Source: Endozoicomonas sp031844845 (lineage in GTDB: Bacteria > Pseudomonadota > Gammaproteobacteria > Pseudomonadales > Endozoicomonadaceae). Taken from it: a stretch of DNA of 8,310 bases. The stretch covers positions 1 through 8,310 of the forward strand of contig NZ_JAVRMB020000208.1 of the NCBI RefSeq assembly GCF_031844845.1. The letters are read 5' to 3'. The first letter of the stretch is position 1; each line of letters opens with the position of its first letter. A program made the position numbers and the translations under genes. Below are positions 1 through 5,626 of this stretch, piece after piece. A model generated the notes under the pieces. It was not told where the DNA came from and ran no database searches. It worked only from the letters and a program-made list of their open reading frames with translations.

Positions 1-69
1 TTCAAAAAAAGAATTTAATCAGAAAGCAAAAAAACTATATGAGAAATATTCCAGCTAGATGCTAACAAG

Positions 70-104
70 TGGTTCGTAGGGACGCCTTCGTCGCCCCACA
101 ACCA
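70..104. repeat. Short palindromic repeat upstream of the first gene
   Basis: Outer arms TGGTT (70-74) and AACCA (100-104) enclose an inner stem, GACG (81-84) with CGTC (89-92) around the loop CCTT, flanked by GG/CC pairs. The wording GTAGGGACG...CGTCGCCCC resembles the widespread GTAGGGGCGA...TCGCCC palindromic repeats of marine bacteria, here diverged; that link is from memory. It lies about 45 bp before the start codon of the first gene and has no T-run, so it is not a terminator. Confidence 0.4.
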
Positions 105-147
105 AGCTTAGGAATACCCATAGTTATGAGTTCAGAGAGAAGTAGAT

Positions 148-984
148 ATGACATCAATAGTTAGTTGGTTTAATAGAGAAGGCAATGGAACAGTATGGGT
201 AGTAGGAGATTCAAAAATAACAGACGGGGGAACAAATCCTTCAATGTTATTAGATTCTGGTGCAAAAATATTTTCCATACCGCTTATATGTAAACAACCG
301 AGCACAAGAGGTTTTTTTGAAGATACATATCTGCAATCTAAAGTTGGACTTGCTTATGCCGGTAGCTCACTAATCGGCCTTAATGTACAAGCAGCAATTT
401 CAACTGTATTTTCAAACTTAAATGGCATGGGGCTACCTCCATCTATGAGTGAGTTAGGTGAATACACCAGAATGATTGCAAAAAACTATATTGACACATT
501 GGCAATCATTAAGCAGGAAGCTGCTCTGTGTGAATTTTTGCTCATGGGCTATTGCCATAAAACCGCTTTATATAAAATATGCAAAATAAAACCTGATTTT
601 TCATCCGGCAGTTTTGATATGACATTAGATGTTTATGACAGCCAAAGTGCAAACGGAAATGCCATTTTTATTCTAGGCGATAAGAAATCTGACATAGAGA
701 ATCTTATTGTAAATTATCGAGCGTCTTTACAGGAGAAAAATATTCTCTGGGATAGGGCACCACAAGCGGTATTAAAAGAAATAATCAAAGAAGATACATA
801 CAGTACAATAGGTGGACACCTTCAGCAGGGCTTTTGTATGGGGACTGACTTCATCCCTGTGTCTACTTGTGTATATATAGAAGGTCAGAAGCCAAAAGCA
901 TATCTCAGTTACTTAGGCTTTGATGTTACAGGTGACGCCAGTAGAGTTGGTGATTGCATGGTTGGTATCACAGGTATGGTGTAA
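148..984 (+). CDS. Proteasome-like Ntn-hydrolase family protein (orphan)
   Basis: This 278-residue protein matches the proteasome beta-subunit/HslV fold in order. It opens with Met followed by Thr2 in MTSIVSWF, so removal of Met would expose a catalytic N-terminal threonine. VWVVGDSKITDGG (16-28) corresponds to the second strand, with Asp21 in the place of proteasome Asp17. Lys40 in GAKIFSI fits the catalytic Lys33 position. GLAYAGSS (67-74) matches the strand before helix 1, and CEFLLMGYC (128-136), NAIFILGD (171-178) and STIGGHLQ (219-226) match later strands and loops. There is no signal peptide or membrane segment, so it should be cytoplasmic. A purine-rich AGAGAGAAG (134-142) precedes ATG 148, and the Thr2 logic supports this start. 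No HslU, Mpa or other ATPase partner is in the window. The gene is visibly AT-rich, with many ATA, AGA and AAA codons, unlike the dehydrogenase region, which suggests transfer. The fold assignment comes from motif order; the substrate and any peptidase activity are unknown. It could instead be an amidase-type Ntn enzyme. Confidence 0.6.
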   Translation: MTSIVSWFNREGNGTVWVVGDSKITDGGTNPSMLLDSGAKIFSIPLICKQPSTRGFFEDTYLQSKVGLAYAGSSLIGLNVQAAISTVFSNLNGMGLPPSMSELGEYTRMIAKNYIDTLAIIKQEAALCEFLLMGYCHKTALYKICKIKPDFSSGSFDMTLDVYDSQSANGNAIFILGDKKSDIENLIVNYRASLQEKNILWDRAPQAVLKEIIKEDTYSTIGGHLQQGFCMGTDFIPVSTCVYIEGQKPKAYLSYLGFDVTGDASRVGDCMVGITGMV

Positions 985-1020
985 GCATTCCTAAATCGGG
1001 TAAGGGCTGGTCTCTAAAAA

Positions 1021-1160
1021 AACTGGGGTCAGGTCTTTCTTCTTGAAAGATACAAATCGGTTATAATTTTTCAGCTTAAAATCGGAATAGTCAGGACTTT
1101 CATATCGCAAATAGTAACCTACGAAGATGGTTATTCAAGAAGAAAGACCTGACCCCGGTT
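1021..1160. repeat. Inverted-repeat element with 27-bp arms (MITE or REP-like)
   Basis: The left arm 1021-1047 (AACTGGGGTCAGGTCTTTC...) and right arm 1134-1160 (...GAAAGACCTGACCCCGGTT) are reverse complements over 27 bp with one difference, which would be a G-U pair in RNA. An 86-nt centre separates them. GGGGTCAGGTCTT-type ends are, from memory, common around IS200-like/REP-associated transposase elements in gammaproteobacteria, but no transposase is present here. It could be a non-autonomous mobile element or the excised shell of one. The centre reads openly on the minus strand for about 40 codons, but I recognise no product. Confidence 0.75.
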
Positions 1161-1186
1161 TTCCTATTGACCCCGGTTTTCCTATT
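1151..1186. repeat. Perfect 18-bp tandem duplication
   Basis: GACCCCGGTTTTCCTATT occurs twice with no gap (1151-1168 and 1169-1186). The first copy overlaps the end of the right arm of the neighbouring inverted-repeat element, so the element's terminus has been duplicated. This may be a slippage product or the junction of two tandem element ends. Confidence 0.85.
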
Positions 1187-1271
1187 AAATTTGGTATTTG
1201 GTTGGACAATTGTTGGGTGGCTGATTTTATTGGTTATAGCTCAAAGCTTACCGAAGATGAAACTATATTGA
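1185..1271 (+). pseudogene. Remnant: C-terminal tail resembling a superinfection immunity protein
   Basis: This frame reads LNLVFGWTIVGWLILLVIAQS and then a short basic tail to a TGA at 1269-1271. The pattern N-x(2-3)-GWT-x2-GW-x4-L-x2-A is the C-terminal membrane helix of the small bacterial/phage superinfection immunity proteins (T4 Imm-like). About 28 codons remain and no start codon fits, because the inverted-repeat element lies directly upstream and has replaced the N-terminal half. The call rests on one short motif, so another small membrane protein is possible. Confidence 0.45.
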
Positions 1272-1295
1272 AGTAGAAATACATAAAGTAAGTTA

Positions 1296-1358
1296 AGGAC
1301 ACCCATAAATATAACCAAAAACTGGGGTCACAAAAAAAGGAATAGGACATCCATAAAT
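1296..1358. repeat. Two single arms of the AGGACAYCCATAAA repeat family
   Basis: AGGACACCCATAAAT (1296-1310) and AGGACATCCATAAAT (1344-1358) are direct copies of the left arm of the hairpin repeats found at 2068, 5011 and 8181, but neither has its matching right arm nearby. Between them, at 1316-1330, lies CAAAAACTGGGGTCA, a piece of the end of the other inverted-repeat family at 1021. This is therefore a pile-up of fragments of two repeat families just before the portal-protein remnant. Confidence 0.7.
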
Positions 1359-1440
1359 TTACTAATCATAAAAATTGAACCAACGTTTTACTGAATATTT
1401 CACCCTGGATTTATGGAAGTCCTGTTTATTCATTACTACA

Positions 1441-1912
1441 CCGCCCAGAGTATGGAGGAAGACAGAGCCAGAAGAAGATTTGATGGTGAGGGCGGAACGG
1501 GATAATAAGATCAGCACCCTCGGCTATGAACCTACCGAAGACTATATACGGGAAACCTATGGCGATGGCTGGAAGAAGAAAGCCGATAGTCCATTGCCGC
1601 CTGTGGATAAAGGAGCTCCAGATTTACCGGCTGAATTTGCTGTAAATATCCACACTGACCCAGAAACGAGCCAATCATCGAGCAGATATGCAGTCACTGG
1701 TGGATGCCGCCGAATACCTCAGCACCAAATACAAAGACATGTATGGCAAGCGGGTGGAGCAGCTGCTGAATTATTTGGAGGAAACCAACGACGTGGCTAC
1801 CTTTCGGCAGAAGCTGACAGAGATGATGAAAGAACCGCCTGCGGATGAGGCTTTGGAGACGGTGAGGAATGCATCGTTTTTTAGGAGGTTGATGGGGTTG
1901 GTGTCAGGTGGG
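1441..1912 (+). pseudogene. Mu gp29-like portal protein (DUF935), frameshifted C-terminal fragment
   Basis: The first frame reads TEPEEDLMVRAERD, then LGYEPTEDYIRETYGDGW (about 1459-1569), typical of the Mu gp29-like portal family just after its core domain. From 1688 another frame continues with QSLVDAAEYLSTKY, then FRQKLTEMM and FFRRLMGL, the family's helical C-terminus. Between them (about 1668-1685) the third frame reads EPIIEQ, which bridges the two well, so at least two small indels lie near 1667 and 1686. Only about 155 of roughly 500 residues remain, and the N-terminal core is missing. Upstream residues (1375-1440) are not recognisable. No other Mu-like phage genes are present, so this is an isolated prophage scrap. 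In a live phage it would form the capsid portal. The end runs straight into a degenerate repeat arm at 1914. Confidence 0.7.
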
Positions 1913-1913
1913 A

Positions 1914-1943
1914 ATTCAAGAATCAAGACTTCACCCCAGTTTT
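1914..1943. repeat. Degenerate right arm of the CTGGGGTCAGGTCTT repeat family
   Basis: The text TTCAAGAATCAAGACTTCAC followed by CCCAGTTTTT resembles the right arm at 1134-1162 (TTCAAGAAGAAAGACCTGAC, then CCCGGTTTT), with a few substitutions. Its orientation is opposite to the left arm at 1021 and to the fragment at 1316-1330. The phage and immunity-protein remnants are therefore enclosed by inverted ends of one repeat family. Confidence 0.6.
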
Positions 1944-1972
1944 TCGGTTTGGATTAAATTTGAAAAAGATCT

Positions 1973-2009
1973 ATCAGGGAAAATTCTGAATTCTAAACCT
2001 GTCCCTGAT
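1973..2009. repeat. Small hairpin in gene-free stretch
   Basis: ATCAGGGA (1973-1980) and TCCCTGAT (2002-2009) form a perfect 8-bp stem over a 21-nt loop that itself contains AATTCTGAATT. There is no clean T-run, so terminator function is doubtful. Apart from this and the following repeats, I see no gene on the plus strand between 1913 and 2361. Confidence 0.35.
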
Positions 2010-2067
2010 TTCCTCCTGATGATCTGTCATTCCCCTTGTTCACAATACTTCGGACAGTTTTTTACAC

Positions 2068-2122
2068 AGGACATCCATAAATTTATCCATGAAAATAGTA
2101 TGGATACTTTTATGGGTGTCCT
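2068..2122. repeat. Hairpin repeat, AGGACAYCCATAAA family, copy with inner stem
   Basis: The left arm AGGACATCCATAAA (2068-2081) pairs with TTTATGGGTGTCCT (2109-2122), with one G-U. A second nested stem is ATCCAT (2085-2090) with ATGGAT (2100-2105). The whole 55-nt unit is nearly identical to the copy at 5011-5075. It has no coding capacity of its own and is best seen as a dispersed palindromic element (REP-like or MITE). Confidence 0.8.
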
Positions 2123-2149
2123 AATTCTTCCCTTCCTAATTCTTCCCTG
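2120..2149. repeat. 15-bp tandem duplication next to hairpin repeat
   Basis: CCTAATTCTTCCCTT (2120-2134) is followed directly by CCTAATTCTTCCCTG (2135-2149). It starts on the last bases of the hairpin repeat arm. The hairpin's edge has thus been duplicated, much as at 1151-1186 for the other family. Confidence 0.7.
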
Positions 2150-2219
2150 AACTTGTTATTGAACCTGCCAGAAGAAAAAACAGAAACAGCAGAGTAATGG
2201 CCAGGATGGTGATACTCAT
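2136..2219 (-). CDS. Possible small hydrophobic peptide, or truncated membrane protein
   Basis: On the minus strand ATG at 2219 opens a 27-residue frame, MSITILAITLLFLFFLLAG, then SITSSGKN and a TAG at 2136-2138. The first 19 residues form one good transmembrane helix. The stop falls inside the tandem duplication next to the hairpin repeat, so this may be a longer membrane protein cut off by the repeat. An upstream minus-strand frame ends in TGA at 2216-2218, overlapping this ATG as ATGA, which would fit translational coupling. Its possible start is 2332 (MSTCCEKCNEQ..., 38 residues). No family is recognised. The composition could also be chance. Confidence 0.22.
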   Translation of the reverse strand: MSITILAITLLFLFFLLAGSITSSGKN

Positions 2220-2361
2220 GCAAAAGCTTCATTTCCACCAAAAAAAATGATGTCCCTGAATATGATTCTGAATCTGCCAGCAACGTTAGTGTCTATTCTT
2301 TGTTCATTACACTTTTCGCAACAAGTACTCATTATTCGTACTTCTAATGGAGTGAAAACAA

Positions 2362-3369
2362 ATGATAAACGCTTACGCTGCCAATGAACCTGGTGCTGCA
2401 CTGCAAGCCTTTCAATACGATCCCGGACCGTTAAAGGACGACGAAGTTGAAATAAATGTGACCCACTGCGGTCTATGTCACAGCGACCTGAGCATGTGGA
2501 AAAATGACTGGGGAATTACAGAATACCCTTTTGTTCCGGGTCATGAAGTAGCCGGCCATATCAGTACTGTCGGTAAAAATGTAACCTGGCTGGCATCGGG
2601 AGACCGGGTCGGCCTGGGCTGGCATTCAAGGTATTGCCTGCATTGTCACTGTTGTCTGTCAGGTGATCATAATCTCTGCCCTGACTCTCAGGGCACTATC
2701 GTTGGTCGTCATGGTGGCTTTGCCGATAAAGTTCGCGCACAGGCGACCAGTGTCGTTAAACTGCCAGACAGTATCCGCAATGAAGATGCAGGGCCGTTAT
2801 TTTGCGGAGGCATCACCGTATTTAACCCGATGGTTCAATTTGGTCTTGCCCCCACCAGCAAGGTTGCTGTTATCGGTATTGGCGGCCTTGGCCATATGGC
2901 GGTTAAGTTTTTAAATGCCTGGGGTTGTGAGGTTACGGCTTTTACCAGTTCAGAGAGCAAACGGACAGAAGCACTGGCGCTCGGTGCCCATAAAACACTC
3001 AATTCCAGAGACAGTGATGAGCTGAAAGCCGCCTCCAATCAGTTTGACCTTATTCTCTCCACTGTGAATGTGGGTCTGGACTGGGAAGGCTATCTGAATA
3101 CCCTGAATGCAAAAGGACGGCTGCATTTCCTGGGAGCCACTCTGGAGCCCCTGAAAATGAGTGTCTTTACCCTGATTATGAGCCAGCGAAGCGTCTCCGG
3201 ATCGCCCGCTGGCAGCCCGGCCACCATTGCCAGAATGCTGGACTTCGCTGACCTCCACGGTATCCGTCCAGAAGTGGAGCTGTTTGATATGAGCAATGTC
3301 AATCAGGCCATGAAGCATCTCGAGGAAGGACATCCCCATTACCGCGTGGTCTTGAAAAATAACAGCTGA
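2362..3369 (+). CDS. Zinc-dependent alcohol dehydrogenase, cinnamyl-alcohol/YahK-type
   Basis: This 335-residue medium-chain dehydrogenase interconverts alcohols and aldehydes in the cytoplasm. Catalytic zinc ligands are visible as Cys39 (CGLCHSD, 36-42), His61-Glu62 (PGHE) and Cys148 (LFCGG). The structural zinc lobe is Cys92-x2-Cys95-x2-Cys98-x7-Cys106. The Rossmann motif GIGGLG is at 172-177. After the second beta strand it has FTSSESKR (194-201) without an acidic residue, which in this family points to NADP(H) rather than NAD(H). The length is normal for the COG1064/CAD class (about 335-350), and all key residues are present, so it should be active. ATG 2362 is preceded by GGAG (2349-2352) at good spacing. 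The substrate cannot be told from sequence; broad aldehyde reduction is usual for the group. The next gene is a decarboxylase on the same strand. Confidence 0.93.
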   Translation: MINAYAANEPGAALQAFQYDPGPLKDDEVEINVTHCGLCHSDLSMWKNDWGITEYPFVPGHEVAGHISTVGKNVTWLASGDRVGLGWHSRYCLHCHCCLSGDHNLCPDSQGTIVGRHGGFADKVRAQATSVVKLPDSIRNEDAGPLFCGGITVFNPMVQFGLAPTSKVAVIGIGGLGHMAVKFLNAWGCEVTAFTSSESKRTEALALGAHKTLNSRDSDELKAASNQFDLILSTVNVGLDWEGYLNTLNAKGRLHFLGATLEPLKMSVFTLIMSQRSVSGSPAGSPATIARMLDFADLHGIRPEVELFDMSNVNQAMKHLEEGHPHYRVVLKNNS

Positions 3370-3536
3370 CAAATAACATCAGAGCCTGGGGTGGTGTCCG
3401 TAATACCGGTAAAAAGTATCACTGCAACCTCATAACGTGCGCCTCGCCGGGATCAGCTCTACTCCGAAGTAGACATGATTGCTTTGAGTCTTCAGGTTTA
3501 AACCAAATCCGACTCGCCACAAATTCATCCATCCCG

Positions 3537-3570
3537 CCGCAACCATTCTGCCGGAGAGGTTGTGGTCTTT
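3537..3570 (+). terminator. Terminator- or attenuator-like hairpin between dehydrogenase and decarboxylase genes
   Basis: CCGCAACC (3537-3544) pairs with GGTTGTGG (3558-3565) over a 13-nt loop, with one G-U, and TCTTTT follows. The 3370-3606 gap holds nothing else clear, and no gene is seen in it. The stem is only 8 bp and the T-run is interrupted, so strength is uncertain. Its position 24 bp before the decarboxylase ribosome-binding site would also suit an attenuator. Confidence 0.35.
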
Positions 3571-3606
3571 TGATCTGCATTAAATATTGTATTGAGGAGT
3601 CATCTG

Positions 3607-4923
3607 ATGATAACACGCAGGCGATTTCTGTCAGCCAGCGGCATGGCAGTATCCGCAGGACTCTGTAGACCAGTAATTGGTTCACTGCCTGATCACGAGG
3701 AATACGTCGGTGTACCCGATAAGTTTCAGCGTGCGTTTCTGAATAAACGACGACAGCTACTTGCTCAACGGGATCCACGAACATTCCTCGGCTACCCCTG
3801 CAGTATGAAACCCGCTCCGGAGGGAATGATCAGGTGGTGTCGGGAATTGGAAAAAGTAGAGTTCGGAATCCGACACATGAACAATGTGGGTAACCCGCAT
3901 CACCCTGAAGACCCATGGAATTGCTTCAGCCTCGAGCAGGACGTTGTGTCCCACTTTGCTAAACGCTATGGATTTCCTGATAACAACATCTGGGGCATAG
4001 TCAGTCATAGCGGAACAGACAGTAATATCCAGGGTGCTTATATTGGCAGAACACTGCTGAAACAGCGCACAGGCCAGCAGCCGAAAATTTTCTATTCCCG
4101 TGAAGCACATTATTCAATGCAGATTATCTGCGACCTGTTTGGCCTGGAAGGAGTGCCGGTGCAAACCAATGGCGACGCGTCCATGAATATGGATGACCTG
4201 GAAAAACAGCTCGCCCAACACCCCGACTCACCGGTATTACTGATAGCCACCATTGGAGCGACCTTCAGAGGTGGAATAGATGACATAGATGCTATTCAGG
4301 AGAAATTACAGAAGCGGGAATCTTATCTGCACGTAGATGCAGCCCTGTTTGGTGGCTACCTGCAGGCCAGCCCCCGGAGGGCAATGCTGCAGCAAACCCG
4401 TAACGGTAAAAGGCGCTACAATTCACTGGCAATATCATGGCACAAGTTCTTTGGTTATCATGGTGTAGCCGGGCTGTTTGTCTGTGGTCGTGACGATTTT
4501 GAGCAATACCACGACGCTTTCGCTAAAGTGCACGATCCTTCTTATACTCCTTATAAACCCGGGACAATTTCCTGCTCCCGGGACTCGATCAAACCCGCGC
4601 AGGTGCATTACTACACGACGTCTGATTCCTTTGCACAGCAGCAGGCTGATGCGAAGCTGGTATTGGCCAGTGCCGCCTACCTGCAGTCACAGCTACAGAA
4701 CAATTTTCCTCAGCTTAACTCGCAACGTGCCAGTGATTTATCGAACATCGTGTACTTTGATAATCTCGCATCCCCTGAACTGGTACGAAAATGGACGCTG
4801 TCTACACTCCCTGACAAAGGGAATGACGGCACGGGCTGGGCTCATGTTGTTACCATGCCTCATGCCAGCAGAAATTTGCTTGACCGGTTTCTAAACGATC
4901 TTGAAGATGATTTGCGGGCTTAA
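3607..4923 (+). CDS. Tat-signal PLP-dependent decarboxylase, histidine decarboxylase-like (group II)
   Basis: The predicted product has 438 residues from ATG 3607, chosen because GAGGAG (3594-3599) sits 7 nt upstream and the first residues then form a twin-arginine motif, MITRRRFLSASG; a TTG at 3592 would add five residues. The body follows the bacterial histidine decarboxylase pattern: HMNNVGNP (90-97), WGIVSHSGTDSN (129-140), YSREAHYS (163-170, His168 expected to stack on PLP), IATIGATFRGGIDDI (213-227), YLHVDAA (240-246, Asp244 for the pyridine nitrogen) and SWHKFFG (277-283, Lys280 as Schiff-base lysine). All key PLP residues are present, so it should be active on an amino acid; histidine is the best guess by resemblance but aromatic or other acids are possible. 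The core ends about residue 330 and the C-terminal domain is shorter in motifs. The Tat signal is the oddity: most relatives are cytoplasmic. Its hydrophobic segment is weak and no clear AxA site is seen, so export needs proof. Confidence 0.85.
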   Translation: MITRRRFLSASGMAVSAGLCRPVIGSLPDHEEYVGVPDKFQRAFLNKRRQLLAQRDPRTFLGYPCSMKPAPEGMIRWCRELEKVEFGIRHMNNVGNPHHPEDPWNCFSLEQDVVSHFAKRYGFPDNNIWGIVSHSGTDSNIQGAYIGRTLLKQRTGQQPKIFYSREAHYSMQIICDLFGLEGVPVQTNGDASMNMDDLEKQLAQHPDSPVLLIATIGATFRGGIDDIDAIQEKLQKRESYLHVDAALFGGYLQASPRRAMLQQTRNGKRRYNSLAISWHKFFGYHGVAGLFVCGRDDFEQYHDAFAKVHDPSYTPYKPGTISCSRDSIKPAQVHYYTTSDSFAQQQADAKLVLASAAYLQSQLQNNFPQLNSQRASDLSNIVYFDNLASPELVRKWTLSTLPDKGNDGTGWAHVVTMPHASRNLLDRFLNDLEDDLRA

Positions 4924-5010
4924 AATGATTATTTTTACCGACATTACCAGTCCCCATTAAAGACTTCATCTTTACTCTCCCGAGGAGCAGAACAGAGAAG
5001 CAGAACAAGC

Positions 5011-5075
5011 AGAATAGGACATCCATAAATTTCATCCATGAAATAGTATGGATATTTTTGTGGGTGTCTTATTCT
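5011..5075. repeat. Hairpin repeat, AGGACAYCCATAAA family, second full copy
   Basis: The left arm AGAATAGGACATCCATAAA (5011-5029) pairs with the right arm 5057-5075, with three G-U pairs. The nested stem is ATCCAT (5034-5039) with ATGGAT (5048-5053). Order, spacing and most bases match the copy at 2068-2122. It ends only 6 bp before recognisable CopA sequence begins at 5082, so it marks the left edge of that truncated gene. The 4924-5010 stretch before it is gene-free apart from repeated AGCAGAACA words. Confidence 0.8.
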
Positions 5076-5081
5076 TCTTAC

Positions 5082-5258
5082 TTCCGGATTCCCGGTCTGA
5101 AAATGACCGTGATTCAGAAAGATGGTCAGAACGTGGTTCCGGTGGTGGTGGATCAGATCCCTCTGGCCGTCGCAGAAACCTATGATGTAATCGTCATGCC
5201 AGATAACGAACAGGCATACACCCTGTTTGCCCAGTCGGCAGACAGAACCGGCTACGCC
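5082..5258 (+). pseudogene. copA: Internal fragment of a CopA-like multicopper oxidase
   Basis: About 59 codons read FRIPGLKMTVIQKDGQNVVP, then VAETYDVIVMPDNEQAYTLF and AQSADRTGYA. This matches the middle cupredoxin domain of CopA-type periplasmic multicopper oxidases of copper resistance, where the wording IPG-KM-V-DGQ, VAETYDVIV and AQ-DRTGYA is characteristic. The full protein is about 600 residues; the Tat signal, all copper-ligand HxH motifs and the C-terminus are missing. It is bounded on the left by a hairpin repeat and on the right by transposase sequence in another frame, so it cannot make a functional oxidase. Confidence 0.75.
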
Positions 5259-5260
5259 CC

Positions 5261-5626
5261 TGGCTGGGCCTCTGCCCGGGAACCAATATATCGGGTGGTA
5301 AAGTGCTTAAACGAAAAACCAAACGTATCCCAAGTGCAGCTGCTTCGGCGTTCAGAATGGCGGCTTTTGGTTTGATGAATTCAAAAAGTGCGTTGGGCGC
5401 CTTTTGCCGGAGAATGAGAAGCAAGCCGGGTTCACCCAAGGCCATTACGGCGACGGCACACAAACTGGCGCGCCTGGTTTACACGCTGCTCAAGAATGGC
5501 AGCGACTATGTGGATCCGGGTCAAGACTACTATGAGCGACAGTACAAAGACCGGGTCATGAAAAACCTGAAGAAAAAGGCGGAAGATATGGGCTTTATGC
5601 TGGTGCCAAAAGAGGCCGCCAGCTAA
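5261..5626 (+). pseudogene. IS110-family transposase, C-terminal fragment
   Basis: The frame opens abruptly with WLGLCPGTNISGGKVL (from 5261), then KTKRIPSAAASAFRMAAFGL, SKSALGAFCRRM and TATAHKLARLVYTLLKNG, and ends at TAA 5624-5626. These are hallmarks of the C-terminal Transposase_20-type domain of IS110 elements, including the SGGK motif near the family's serine. About 121 of roughly 340 residues remain; the N-terminal RuvC-like DEDD domain is gone, so it is inactive. A GTG at 5303 could be read as a start but lies inside the conserved domain. The left end of the element, where the guide (bridge) RNA of IS110 would be encoded, is also missing. The fragment abuts the CopA remnant with no spacer. 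Confidence 0.85.

Noticed and set aside
1021..1358. Possible CRISPR array from repeated CTGGGGTCA and GGACAYCCATAAAT words
   Set aside because: Repeat spacing is irregular, two unrelated repeat families are mixed, some copies are inverted and there are no uniform spacers or cas genes.
1908..2150. Open frame of 80 codons running through the hairpin repeat
   Set aside because: It begins in the degenerate repeat arm and crosses the hairpin and the 15-bp tandem; the translation is just the repeat read through, with no family resemblance.
2299..2335. Promoter of the dehydrogenase gene (TTACAC with CATTAT at 17 bp)
   Set aside because: The -35 match is poor and other equally weak pairs exist nearby, so no specific promoter can be supported.
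2835..3372. Several minus-strand open frames opposite the dehydrogenase
   Set aside because: They are antisense to a gene with all catalytic and zinc residues in place, overlap one another, and have no motif or ribosome-binding site.
3607..3690. Lipoprotein signal on the decarboxylase (SAGLC around Cys20)
   Set aside because: Leu at the position before Cys does not fit a lipobox, which needs a small residue there.
3419..4110. Minus-strand open frames over the gap and the 5' half of the decarboxylase
   Set aside because: Mostly antisense to a well-supported gene; the part in the gap shows no recognisable protein.
4478..4894. 138-codon plus-strand frame inside the decarboxylase
   Set aside because: It lies entirely within the decarboxylase in another frame, is rich in Ser, Arg and Thr as shadow frames are, and matches nothing.
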